Positions 9,095-18,503 of a DNA stretch of 64,000 nucleotides are shown piece after piece. A program made the translations under genes and the position numbers. A model generated the notes under the pieces. That model was not told the origin of the DNA. It saw only the letters and a program-made list of their open reading frames with translations, and searched no databases. This DNA comes from Alphaproteobacteria bacterium (GTDB taxonomy: Bacteria > Pseudomonadota > Alphaproteobacteria > JAUXUR01), in contig JAUXUR010000059.1 of NCBI GenBank assembly GCA_030680745.1, forward strand, positions 27,438 through 91,437, in the 5' to 3' direction. Every line of letters starts with the position of its first letter. Position 1 is the first letter of the stretch.

Positions 9095-10897
9095 TTACTG
9101 CATTGCTTTTTTAATAAATTGTTTTGCCAGGGGGCCTTGTATTACAAGAGTCGCGTCAAAATTATGATAGTCACTTTCTTCGCTTGCTGAAGAAGAAAGC
9201 CAATTAAAAGATCCTTCAGCGATCAAATTGTTATCGACAATAAGTGTTTTTTGATGAAAATCATCATCTTCAAATATTTCAATTTTTCCAGATAAATCGG
9301 GATCGTTTTCAACTAAACGCCGTAATCTATCTGTCGCATTATTTGACCCAACAAATACTTTAATTAAAACACCTTCTTTAATAATTGAAGCTGCATCTTT
9401 TAATCTTTTTTCAGCATTAGCAAAAGTAACGTGAGGAGAATAAATTTTGATTTCATGATTTGCTTTTTTATACATACATCGTAAAAAATCTTCATGCAAT
9501 TTTAAAGATGTTAAAAAGTGTAATTGTGAAGAATGTGGTAATTCAAGTATAAATTGACGACAAGGTTTAAGACACCCGTCCGCATACTCGAATTCCTTGT
9601 GATAAGTTCTTGCCCATAATCGTCTAATATATTCATTGTTTTGAGAAATCTTAAAAGAAGAATCATTCGATTCATTCCTAAAATCTAACCAATTGTGAGA
9701 TCCAATAATAATACATTTACCATCAACATAAAGGTATTTCATATGCACTTGTTCTTGGGATAAATTAGCTTTAATTTCATTAAAAAATTTTTTCACTGAT
9801 GAAGGTATATATTTTCGGTAAGAAATACGTATTTCGACGCCTCTATTGTTGAGCTTTCGAAATAAGTTAAAAATATCTTTATCAAGGAATGAAATAGATT
9901 CACTTGATATTGATATTTGCTCATGTGCAGATTTCATCATTTTTTTTAATAAAGCCTTATGTGCTTCAAATCCCTTAATATGTTTTATGGAACAATGGGA
10001 TTTCGTTTGAACAGGCTCTACATGAGATATAATTTGTGGTGGTGCTAAGCTCATTTGCTTTGATGTCTTTTTTTGATCAAGTTCTAACAAAGCTCTTTTT
10101 TCAATTTGATCTAATTCTTTTAAAAATTCTTCATCTTCAAAATCATCATCAATGAACGAGTCTAAAGTGACAATTGGTTCTGAACTAGCCAAAAGTGGCA
10201 ATGTTGGATTTATAATCGGCATACCCAATAAAGTTTTATCTTGATCTTTTTCTTCTATTTTTTTAGGTGAAGTTAATTTAATTTTATCCGCCTGAACTGC
10301 ACGTGTCTCTAAAGCATGTGGTGAAATTGACTTTATTGAAGATTTTTTTTCTTCTTTCTTTTTAAGCATTTGTTTGTATGGAGAAAGTCTTTGTTTTCGC
10401 GGTTTATCGCTTGCAGGATAAGGGTAAAATCCTTCTATATATTTAGGTATAGAGATAGGTTTAGCTTGGGCAAAATAATCGCTAATTTTTTTTTGTGTTG
10501 TTTTTTGACCTATTGGTGTTGTAAATGGGTTTGTTTGATGTTTAGGAAGAATCTCCGAGGCTTCGTCTTTTTCTATTTCGTCTGCCTGGGTTTCTGAAAT
10601 TACAACCGAACTATTATTGGTTGATTCTGGATCAATTTTTCTTATCTTAGCAGGAGGTTTATCTGCAGAACATGGAATATCAGCTGAAATCTCATTTATT
10701 GTTCTTTTTTCAATACGTTTTACAGAAAAAGATTTTCCATCCTCACTAAAAATGATTCTGCATTTATATTTATTGTAAGCACATTTTTGATTTCCTTCGT
10801 CGTCAAAAACACGAATAAGATCACCATCTTCAACGAGATGATATGACAATACTTCATTGCTACAAAAAAAGATAAATAACATTAAGATAATGCGCAT
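9095..10897 (-). CDS. Secreted phospholipase D-superfamily protein (nuclease-like) with PIP-box-like motif
   Basis: 600 residues. The signal peptide (MRIILMLFIFFCSNEVLS) is followed by a low-complexity, Lys/Glu-rich region to about residue 300, then two PLD domains. HKD motif 1 is HMKYLYVD (His385, Lys387, Asp392) followed by GSHNW; motif 2 is HQKTLIVD (His548, Lys550, Asp555) followed by GSFNW. This form, with GS.NW after HKD, is typical of the bacterial Nuc/endonuclease branch, so DNA or phospholipid cleavage is likely. Residues 135-142, QKKISDYF, fit the eukaryotic PCNA-binding consensus, and basic clusters (KPRKQR, MLKKKEEKK) could act in nuclear import. Export to a host is inferred. Confidence 0.8.
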   Translation of the reverse strand: MRIILMLFIFFCSNEVLSYHLVEDGDLIRVFDDEGNQKCAYNKYKCRIIFSEDGKSFSVKRIEKRTINEISADIPCSADKPPAKIRKIDPESTNNSSVVISETQADEIEKDEASEILPKHQTNPFTTPIGQKTTQKKISDYFAQAKPISIPKYIEGFYPYPASDKPRKQRLSPYKQMLKKKEEKKSSIKSISPHALETRAVQADKIKLTSPKKIEEKDQDKTLLGMPIINPTLPLLASSEPIVTLDSFIDDDFEDEEFLKELDQIEKRALLELDQKKTSKQMSLAPPQIISHVEPVQTKSHCSIKHIKGFEAHKALLKKMMKSAHEQISISSESISFLDKDIFNLFRKLNNRGVEIRISYRKYIPSSVKKFFNEIKANLSQEQVHMKYLYVDGKCIIIGSHNWLDFRNESNDSSFKISQNNEYIRRLWARTYHKEFEYADGCLKPCRQFILELPHSSQLHFLTSLKLHEDFLRCMYKKANHEIKIYSPHVTFANAEKRLKDAASIIKEGVLIKVFVGSNNATDRLRRLVENDPDLSGKIEIFEDDDFHQKTLIVDNNLIAEGSFNWLSSSASEESDYHNFDATLVIQGPLAKQFIKKAMQ

Positions 10898-11171
10898 TAT
10901 AACGTGAACTCCATTAGTCGATTGTATTTGATTAAATTAATTTATGTTATTATATAGCAATATTTTTTATGTATTGTAAATATTTTTAATTTAATACAGT
11001 GGTTAAAATTTGATTTTTTCTATTAAAAAAAGATTTTTGTAAAAAAAATCATAATAAATTTTAATACAAACAGCAAACAAATTAATATAATTTTTAATTT
11101 ATATTGAATTTTATTGAAAATTAAAGTAAAACATAATTTATTAATCGTTTTTTTTGTTTAAGGAAATATGA

Positions 11172-13733
11172 ATGTTGTTATCGTTGTGTAATCTCGTTTT
11201 TAAGAAGAATGTTGTTTTATCGATTGTTATTGCTTCTTTTTTTGGATTGCAGGTAGAAGCTGCTCGATACCCTTGGACGCATAGAGGCGACAACATGTAC
11301 CTCTCGAATCAAGCTGAATTGATCCTTGTCACTAAGCATCATGGCGAAAGGAAGATTGCTCTTTATCCTCCAGATGCTGAACAATATTACAATTATTTAG
11401 ATCAATTACATTCAAATGATCAGATATTAAGAAAAGACTTTAATTCAAATCATCTTTTGTTATCGTTAAGAATTTCGTATAAAGCGCCAGGCATATCAGG
11501 ATTACAGGATAAGGTGTTTTCATTATGTATGCGTGAAGAGGATAATAGTTTCTTTTTTAAAGATAATGCTGATTCTAGCCAATATTGTTTGGTTGATTTT
11601 TACAACCATGCCTCTCAAGAATGGACTGAAGAACCGGTTGAGGATCTTCAAGGTGGTGTAAAAGCAAAATTTGTGACCTGTGCTTCTTTGTGGCCAGATT
11701 GTGATAATAGATCTCATAGTGAAGCTGCAGCGATTGGATTTATGAATGGCAAAAAAAATCTTTTTGTGAAAGCTATTGAGCAACTTCCTGTCAATTCTAA
11801 AGTGAAATTACTGCAAATTGGTTTTCATTCTTACTTGGATTTTTGTAAAGATTGTGAAAATATGATTAAATATTTTCAGAATGAATTTAAAACACATCTT
11901 GTAACTTATTTAAAAGAAAATTTGCCTGAAAATTATTTTCTTGCTTCGAAGAAAAAAGAAAAATCCGATCAAATTCTTTTTTTATCAACGGGATTTAATG
12001 TTCGCCCATATAAATATAATGCATATTTTTTTGGTCCTGAAGATGCTGAACAAGAACACACTTTGTTTGGATATTTTTTTCAACATTATTATCCTTATGC
12101 AGGAAAAATTTCTTGTGCTCCCAGTAAACAAGGTGATTTTCGTCTTCTTACTTTTTTAAAAGAAGCTACGCCTTTGTTAAGTTCTTCTGAAATAGATCAA
12201 ACAGTTTTTGGAAATGATCCTAATTTTAAAATACCTCTTGTTGAAACTGAACTTATAGAGGATATGGAAGATGATATTGTTACTGAAGCGCCTATTGAAC
12301 AAATACAACTTCGAACACAACCTTTTTATGATGCAGCAAAATGGACGGGAAAAAATTTAAGCGATCTTACGCAACGTGCAAATGAAGGTGATAAAGACGC
12401 CCAAGATCAAATTATTGAAGGGTTTTATTGGGGTTTTGTGCAGTACACTCAAGAAAAGGGTCGTTTTGGTCTTAAGGTTTCAACTTGGGACGATATTGAA
12501 AATAGAGCAATTTTAGATGATCGATATGCCTATGCTTTAATACATTCTTATGAACATGTCTTGCGTTGGCTTTTCCGTGGGATTGGCAGGAAACCTTTTG
12601 TTGAAACTTTTCCAAAACTTTTTAAAGCAATCCAAGAAGGTGCAGAACGAAATGATCCTAATGCACAATTTCTTTTTGGAATATTACATTTAGAATTACA
12701 AAATATTGTTGCAACAGGATCTGAAATACCTCCTGCTGAGTATCGTGCAGCTGCTTTGAAATGGGTTAAAAGTGCGGCGGATCAAGGTCACTTACGTGCT
12801 TTAATATCGTTAGGTTACATGGTTCAACATGGTAATCCAGAAGGCCGTAGTGAAGTTGAAGCTTTGCGTTGGTGCTTTGCATCACAAGAGACTAAAATTA
12901 GTCAAGATGCTTTAAAGACCAAATTGTTAATTGTTAAAGATAGTGCGTTAGAAAAGGCAAATCAAGATGCGCGAAAAAATAGATTATTAAGTGTTGAACA
13001 AATCGCATTACAAAAAGAAAATACGTTTAAAGAAAAACTGCAACAGGATATTGAAAAGTTAATATTTTTAGTGGATAGTCACAAATTTCAAAAAGAACTT
13101 CATAATCCTGATGGTGGTCAATTTGAAAATCAATTGGCTATTCCACAATTTGCGGAACTTTATGAAAATCTTTTGGGTTTTGAAATTGAAGCGGGTGAAT
13201 TCTTGACGATGCTTCAAAAAGCGAGGCCTGGATTTATGGTTAATGATATTATGATAAGAGAAATACGAAGTAGGGAGACATTGATAAATATGCAAACTGA
13301 ACCACATTATGCGTCTGTCAGTAAGTTTCAAGGAGCAGAATATCTTAATTTGGGTGAAGAAAATGTCAAAATGGCAAAACAATTGCTTTCATATAGTGCT
13401 GAAATTGATGAAAAATTCGTAATAGCAGAAAAAGCACTTAAGAAGATTAAGAAATATTATAAAATAGCGTTGGATGCCTCTTTATCTAAACTTGCAAGAG
13501 CAAGACTTGTTGCGCTTAAGTTTCAAGATGAGGCGTCCGTTCTAAAGTTTAAGAAAAAGGAAGAGCGTCTTAAAGAAGACGAGCTTATATTCCGTCCTTT
13601 ACTGAATGCAGCGAAGAATGAACGCATGATTTTAGTTGAGGTTAAAAACAATATAAAGAATTTAATTGCTGGTAACGTAAGTAACCGCAATGCTGATTTT
13701 TTTGAGGCATATCCTTTTTTCTTAAAACCATAA
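11172..13733 (+). CDS. Large secreted protein with deaminase-like N-terminus and Sel1-like repeats
   Basis: 853 residues; AAGGA lies 8 bases before the ATG, and the signal peptide ends near LQVEA. Residues about 160-240 contain HSE (His182, Glu184) and CKDC (Cys225, Cys228), the H-x-E ... C-x-x-C zinc pattern of the cytidine-deaminase fold seen in bacterial nucleic-acid deaminase toxins. Residues about 490-590 hold Sel1-like repeats (ALKWVKSAADQGHLRALISLGY), and the C-terminal 270 residues are charged, predicted coiled coil. The gene lies in the islet bounded by potC 3' copies. The deaminase call rests on motif spacing only. Confidence 0.6.
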   Translation: MLLSLCNLVFKKNVVLSIVIASFFGLQVEAARYPWTHRGDNMYLSNQAELILVTKHHGERKIALYPPDAEQYYNYLDQLHSNDQILRKDFNSNHLLLSLRISYKAPGISGLQDKVFSLCMREEDNSFFFKDNADSSQYCLVDFYNHASQEWTEEPVEDLQGGVKAKFVTCASLWPDCDNRSHSEAAAIGFMNGKKNLFVKAIEQLPVNSKVKLLQIGFHSYLDFCKDCENMIKYFQNEFKTHLVTYLKENLPENYFLASKKKEKSDQILFLSTGFNVRPYKYNAYFFGPEDAEQEHTLFGYFFQHYYPYAGKISCAPSKQGDFRLLTFLKEATPLLSSSEIDQTVFGNDPNFKIPLVETELIEDMEDDIVTEAPIEQIQLRTQPFYDAAKWTGKNLSDLTQRANEGDKDAQDQIIEGFYWGFVQYTQEKGRFGLKVSTWDDIENRAILDDRYAYALIHSYEHVLRWLFRGIGRKPFVETFPKLFKAIQEGAERNDPNAQFLFGILHLELQNIVATGSEIPPAEYRAAALKWVKSAADQGHLRALISLGYMVQHGNPEGRSEVEALRWCFASQETKISQDALKTKLLIVKDSALEKANQDARKNRLLSVEQIALQKENTFKEKLQQDIEKLIFLVDSHKFQKELHNPDGGQFENQLAIPQFAELYENLLGFEIEAGEFLTMLQKARPGFMVNDIMIREIRSRETLINMQTEPHYASVSKFQGAEYLNLGEENVKMAKQLLSYSAEIDEKFVIAEKALKKIKKYYKIALDASLSKLARARLVALKFQDEASVLKFKKKEERLKEDELIFRPLLNAAKNERMILVEVKNNIKNLIAGNVSNRNADFFEAYPFFLKP

Positions 13734-13791
13734 TTCTTATGTATTTTTTGTTTATGTTTTAAGATAATTAGAGTCGATATGTTTATAAACT

Positions 13792-13824
13792 AGAAACCAG
13801 GATCAATTGATGAGCCTGGTTTCT
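13792..13824 (+). terminator. Terminator of the 853-residue protein gene
   Basis: Stem AGAAACCAGG (13792-13801) pairs with CCTGGTTTCT (13815-13824) and is followed by GTTT. It lies about 60 bases past the stop at 13733, between convergent genes. Confidence 0.65.
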
Positions 13825-13882
13825 GTTTAAAAGGGTTCATTCTGAATCGATAAAATGCACTCTTCTTACGGAAGGTTAGTAA

Positions 13883-15637
13883 CTATTCCACATTTATAAT
13901 GCCTAACAGTTCTAATGCTTTTTGAGCGCCTTCTTCTTTTAAAGTGGATTGGTTGTCATCAATAAATGGATCTTCGGTAAAATAAGGTTCCCAATAATTG
14001 ATATTTGAATCATCCATTGCATCGTTTTCTTTTAGAAATTGAGCAAGTTCTTCGATTGTAAAAAAACTATTTTCTGCTATAGCCTTTTTTGTATTTTCAA
14101 TAATGCATTCAATAAGATAATGAGGTGTAAACTTCATTAAAAAAGAATCAAGTACTGACCAAGGGTTTCCTTCAAAAGGATCGTTTGTAGGGATAGGTAT
14201 ACGTATTTGAGTTGGGATGTTTTGGCAATAAAGTCCAAGATCATCATTCAAAGACGTTTTGTAATAAGATCTAATTGGAATTTGATATTTTTCGTCAACA
14301 TTTAATAATGTTGAATCAAAACATAATTCTTTTTTATATACTATAAATTGAAGCAATCTATCTTTTACATCTTCTATAAGATGTAAGTCACTTTTTTGTA
14401 ATTCTGATAAAGTTGGTTGTATAATCTCTATAGAATTTAAAGGATTAATAACAGCTTGTACTAGGTGTTGCATGAATAAGAAAATAAGTCCTTTATCTTC
14501 TTTAACATTAAGTTTTGTAAGGATATAAGCTAATATATTTTTTAATAGCAGTTTGTTTTCATCTAGTATGAAACTTGCTGTTTCTCCTTTGGAAAGAGGC
14601 ATATTCCAAATTGTTTTAAGAAATCCTTTTGCAAGAGGAAAAACAACTTGTTGAAAACATTTTTTATTTGTAATGGGATCAATATCATCAATCCAGAACC
14701 CAGTTATGTCATAAAAATCTAAATACAAAGGTCTGTCGTCACTTTCAAGATTAAGACTTGTGGATAATTTATTAAATAGAGAGATCATTTCATTGCCGTC
14801 TAAATCAGCTTCAGGTAAATCTTTTGGACGTATTTCTGAAAGATTATCTAAATCGATATGTGGGTATTTCTTTTCATTTTTTTTATAAACAGCTGATTTT
14901 AAAGATTTATTATTAAAATTTGCCGAAAAATATTTTTTTTCTTTTTGTTTTCTTTTTAAAAATTGTAAATCATCTAAACCAATATTTTCTCCTTCACCCA
15001 TTTTTTGAAATGTATCATTTGATAGAACAATATCACCCCCTGATGAAAGCCAATTTTTAAACTCCTTAGGAATACTTCGTATGAAATTATCCGAAAAAAT
15101 AAGTTTTTTTATACTTTTATTTTGAACAAGCCATGATGGGATGGCACTGATCCTATTTTTAGATAAGTCAAGTAAGCTTAATGTAGTAAAATTTTTTAAA
15201 CTTTCAGGTACATCAGTAAATAAATTATTAGAAAGATTGAGTTCTTCGATGTTGTTAAGTTGAGAAAGGTCATCGGGCAAAGAAACAATTTTATTGTTTG
15301 AAATATTCAATATTCTTAATTCCTTCATAGAGGATACAAAATCAGGAACATTTTCTAAGTCAAATCCTGATAAATCAATTAACGTTAGCCAAGTAAATAT
15401 AGCTAACTGATCAAAGCGGGACCTAAGATAGTCTTTTGAGTCTTCATTGGAATGATTATAAGAAAGCTGATTATGATGTGCCAGCCTTGATAAAAGATCA
15501 TCATGAGCCATGCTGTTTATGTCTTTTATGTCTTTTAAGAATTCTTTGGTAATTTTTTCTTTTTCTCCTCTAGATATTGCGTTTAGATTTAGTGCAAAAA
15601 CCAACATAAAAATCGTTATACATATACGTTGAATCAT
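13883..15637 (-). CDS. Secreted leucine-rich-repeat protein, tandem copy 1
   Basis: 584 residues; AGGAAG before the ATG, signal peptide ending near LNLNA. Residues about 85-215 hold five or six LRRs of 23 residues (L..L..SNN.I..LP..L..L). The remaining 350 residues form a helical domain shared with the next gene and otherwise unrecognised, with conserved YLDFY, TGFW, NDPFEGNPW and FTEDPFIDDNQSTLKE. A Cys-x-Asp (Cys439, Asp441) is conserved in both copies. LRR plus a C-terminal effector-type domain is a common layout for secreted host-directed proteins. Function unknown; an enzymatic role is only a possibility. Confidence 0.8.
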   Translation of the reverse strand: MIQRICITIFMLVFALNLNAISRGEKEKITKEFLKDIKDINSMAHDDLLSRLAHHNQLSYNHSNEDSKDYLRSRFDQLAIFTWLTLIDLSGFDLENVPDFVSSMKELRILNISNNKIVSLPDDLSQLNNIEELNLSNNLFTDVPESLKNFTTLSLLDLSKNRISAIPSWLVQNKSIKKLIFSDNFIRSIPKEFKNWLSSGGDIVLSNDTFQKMGEGENIGLDDLQFLKRKQKEKKYFSANFNNKSLKSAVYKKNEKKYPHIDLDNLSEIRPKDLPEADLDGNEMISLFNKLSTSLNLESDDRPLYLDFYDITGFWIDDIDPITNKKCFQQVVFPLAKGFLKTIWNMPLSKGETASFILDENKLLLKNILAYILTKLNVKEDKGLIFLFMQHLVQAVINPLNSIEIIQPTLSELQKSDLHLIEDVKDRLLQFIVYKKELCFDSTLLNVDEKYQIPIRSYYKTSLNDDLGLYCQNIPTQIRIPIPTNDPFEGNPWSVLDSFLMKFTPHYLIECIIENTKKAIAENSFFTIEELAQFLKENDAMDDSNINYWEPYFTEDPFIDDNQSTLKEEGAQKALELLGIINVE

Positions 15638-15760
15638 AATCTTCCTCTATTGTTGTTAGTTGTATTAGAACGTATTTATTTTTTACAAAAATTTTTTTGT
15701 TATATGAAGAATTTATAAAAGAAAATTCTTAAATAGATCAAAAAAATTTTTGTATATAGA

Positions 15761-15804
15761 TTAAAAAGAGTGTGTTAACAAGATATTAAATGAACTCTTT
15801 TTAA
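15761..15804 (-). terminator. Terminator of LRR tandem copy 2
   Basis: TTAAAAAGAGT (15761-15771) and ACTCTTTTTAA (15794-15804) form an 11-bp stem just downstream of the stop at 15817 on the minus strand. Confidence 0.55.
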
Positions 15805-15816
15805 ATATGTTGCTAA

Positions 15817-17559
15817 TTACTCCTCATTAATAATACTAAAAAGTTCTAATACTTTTTGAGCACCTTTTTCTTTTAATGTGGATTGGTTGTCATCAATAAA
15901 TGGATCTTCGGTAAAATAAGCTTCCCAGTAATTTGGATTTGATCCATCTATTTCATCGTTTTCTTTTAAAAATTGAGCTATTTCTTTAGTTGTAAAAAGA
16001 CTATTTTCTTCTTTATTCTTTTTTGTGTTTTCAATAATTGAGACGATAAGATAATTAGGTGTAAATCTCATTAAAAAGCAATCAAAGATAGTCCAGGGAT
16101 TTCCTTCAAAAGGATCATTTGCGGGTATAGATAAACGTATGTGAGGCATTATATCTTGGTAAGAAAGGCCAAGATCTTTATTTAACGATAGTTTATAATA
16201 GCATTTAATTGGAATCTGATGGTTTTTGTCAATATTTGATAACGCTAAATCAAGGCATGACTCTTTCTTATAAACTATAAATTGATACAATCTATCTTTT
16301 ATATCTTCAATTAGATACAAATCTCTTTTTTGTAACTCAAGTAAAGTTGGATGTATAATTTCTAACAAGTTAAATGGATTGATAACTGATTCTATCATCT
16401 GATACATAAAGGAAAAAACAAGGTCTTTATTCTCTTTAAGATTAAGTTTTGTAATGATATACGTAAATATTTTTTTAAATAAAAGTTTGTTTTCCTCTAT
16501 AATAAAACTAGATATTTTTGTTTTAGAAAAAGGCATATCCCAAACTGATTTTAAAAATTCAATTACAAAAGGAAAAGCAATTTCTTGAAAACGTTTTTTA
16601 TTTGTAATTGGATCAGAATCATTAGGCCAGAATCCAGTCAATTCATAAAAATCTAAATAAAAAGGTTTGTTGTCATTTTGAAGATTAAGCTTTTCAAGCA
16701 GTTTATTAAATAGAGAGATCATTTCATTGCCCTCTAAACTAGTTTCAGGTAAATCTTTTGTACGTATTTCTGAAAGATTATCTAGATTGATATGTGGATT
16801 TTGTTTTTCAATTTTTTGGTAAATAGCAGATTTTAAAGATTTATTGTTAAAATTTGCTGGAGAATATTTTTTTTCTTTTTGCTTTTTTTGTAAAAATTCT
16901 AAATCATCTAATCCTAAGTTTATACCTTCACTTGTTTTTTGAAGTGCAACACCTGAAACGTCAATATAACCACCTAATAAAATCCAATTTCTAAATTCGT
17001 AGGGAATATTTCGTATGAAATTATCCTTTAAACCAAGCTGTTTTATTTGTGTTTCTTGGATAAGCCATAAAGGAATTATACTAATCTTATTGTTAGATAA
17101 GGAAAGTGAGTGTAAATGTTTTAAATGTTTTAAATTTTTTGGCACTTCTGTAAATAAATTATTAAAAAGATTGAGTTCTCTGAGGCTATCAAGACGTCCA
17201 ATATAATCAGGTAGATTCTGAATGTTGTTATTAGAAAGCTTCAATACTTTTAATTCGGTCATTGAGGATAAATTAGGAAAAGAGTCTAATTCAAATCCTG
17301 ATAAATCAAGTTCTTTTAACCAAGTAAGTGTGACTAATTGATCAAGATGAGATTTAATAAATTCTTTATCCTCCTTAGAATAACTACTTAATGGCAGCTG
17401 TTCGAAAAAAGATATATGCGATGATAAATTTCGACGAACACTTTCGCTTGCGTCTTTTAAAAACTCTTTAGTGATTCTTTCTTTTTCTTCACGAGATAGG
17501 GCACTTACATCAAGTGTAAAAACGAGCATAAAAAGCGTTAAACATATACGTTGAATCAT
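15817..17559 (-). CDS. Secreted leucine-rich-repeat protein, tandem copy 2
   Basis: 580 residues, start ATG at 17559 after GAGGGA. Collinear with its neighbour along its whole length: signal peptide (MIQRICLTLFMLVF), LRRs at about 80-205, and the same C-terminal domain including Cys435-x-Asp437, NDPFEGNPW and FTEDPFIDDNQSTLKE. The upstream regions are also alike (ATT..TTAGAAC.TATT in both), so gene and promoter were duplicated as a unit. The start lies 130 bases from the stop of potC, so it marks the potC-proximal edge of the accessory islet. Confidence 0.8.
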   Translation of the reverse strand: MIQRICLTLFMLVFTLDVSALSREEKERITKEFLKDASESVRRNLSSHISFFEQLPLSSYSKEDKEFIKSHLDQLVTLTWLKELDLSGFELDSFPNLSSMTELKVLKLSNNNIQNLPDYIGRLDSLRELNLFNNLFTEVPKNLKHLKHLHSLSLSNNKISIIPLWLIQETQIKQLGLKDNFIRNIPYEFRNWILLGGYIDVSGVALQKTSEGINLGLDDLEFLQKKQKEKKYSPANFNNKSLKSAIYQKIEKQNPHINLDNLSEIRTKDLPETSLEGNEMISLFNKLLEKLNLQNDNKPFYLDFYELTGFWPNDSDPITNKKRFQEIAFPFVIEFLKSVWDMPFSKTKISSFIIEENKLLFKKIFTYIITKLNLKENKDLVFSFMYQMIESVINPFNLLEIIHPTLLELQKRDLYLIEDIKDRLYQFIVYKKESCLDLALSNIDKNHQIPIKCYYKLSLNKDLGLSYQDIMPHIRLSIPANDPFEGNPWTIFDCFLMRFTPNYLIVSIIENTKKNKEENSLFTTKEIAQFLKENDEIDGSNPNYWEAYFTEDPFIDDNQSTLKEKGAQKVLELFSIINEE

Positions 17560-17690
17560 TATTTCCCTCGATTATTGGTTGTTAAATTAGAACCTATTGA
17601 TTTTCTATAAAAATTTTATTGTTCTAACGTGATGATTTATAGAACGAAATTCATAAACGAAGCAAGAGGAAAAATTTAATGTTTTAAACC

Positions 17691-18503
17691 TTAATAAGAC
17701 GCTCGATCATTTCTTTTGCGGTTCATAATAATGGCAGCCATCGCAATGCCGAGTGAAATGAACAACACAATAAGGGTTGCAAGGGCGTTAATTTCAGGGC
17801 TAACGCCTGTTCTGATGGACGCATAAATAGCCATGGGCAATGTTGTGGCACCTGGGCCTGTGACAAAGCTTGCAACAACCAAATCATCAAGCGATAAAGT
17901 GAAGGCAAGAAGCCATGCGGCGCATAAAGCGGGCATAATGATGGGTAATGTAATTTTAAAGAAGACTTTATACGGTTTTGCGCCTAAATCAAGGGCAGCT
18001 TCTTCAAGTGAATAATCAAAGCTTTGTAAGCGCGCACGGATAATAATGACGACATAGGCCAAAGAAAGCGTAACATGCGCAATTGTGATTGTTGAAAAAC
18101 CTAGATTGCTCGGCCAACCTGTCAAGGATTCAAGGGCTATAAAAAGAAGTAAAAAGGAAAGACCAATAATTACTTCTGGCATAACAAGGGGGGCCGTGAC
18201 GAGGCCTGAAAATAAAAACCGTCCTTTGAAATTACCAAAACGTACCAAAGCCAAGGCGGCGAGGGTGCCAATAAAGACCGAGATCGTGGCCGTAACCGCT
18301 GCAATTTTAATGCTTAAAAAAGCAGCATCAAGAATTTCATCATTTTCAAACAATGTTTGATACCATTTGGTTGAAAAACCGCCCCAGACATTGACGAAAC
18401 GAGATTCATTAAAGGAGTAAATAATAAGCATTAAAATGGGTAAATATAAAAAGGCGAACCCTAAACCAAGGCTTATGAGTCTAAAATAAGATCTATTTGT
18501 CAT
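17691..18503 (-). CDS. potC: Spermidine/putrescine ABC transporter permease (PotC/PotI-like)
   Basis: 270 residues from ATG at 18503, chosen because GGAGG lies 8 bases upstream; it overlaps the preceding permease gene by 11 bases. Six membrane segments and the cytoplasmic EAA loop (EEAALDLGAKPYKVFFKITLP) that docks on the ATPase are visible. Last gene of the polyamine-uptake operon. Its final 24 or so codons are repeated as a decayed copy at 9004-9078. Confidence 0.9.
   Translation of the reverse strand: MTNRSYFRLISLGLGFAFLYLPILMLIIYSFNESRFVNVWGGFSTKWYQTLFENDEILDAAFLSIKIAAVTATISVFIGTLAALALVRFGNFKGRFLFSGLVTAPLVMPEVIIGLSFLLLFIALESLTGWPSNLGFSTITIAHVTLSLAYVVIIIRARLQSFDYSLEEAALDLGAKPYKVFFKITLPIIMPALCAAWLLAFTLSLDDLVVASFVTGPGATTLPMAIYASIRTGVSPEINALATLIVLFISLGIAMAAIIMNRKRNDRASY

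Noticed and set aside
9008..9190. 60-codon plus-strand frame downstream of the PLD gene
   Set aside because: It is antisense to the potC remnant and to the end of the PLD gene; the minus-strand reading explains the sequence better.
9004..17690. Integrase or transposase gene within the potC islet
   Set aside because: All reading frames in the islet are accounted for by the four secreted proteins; none has recombinase motifs.
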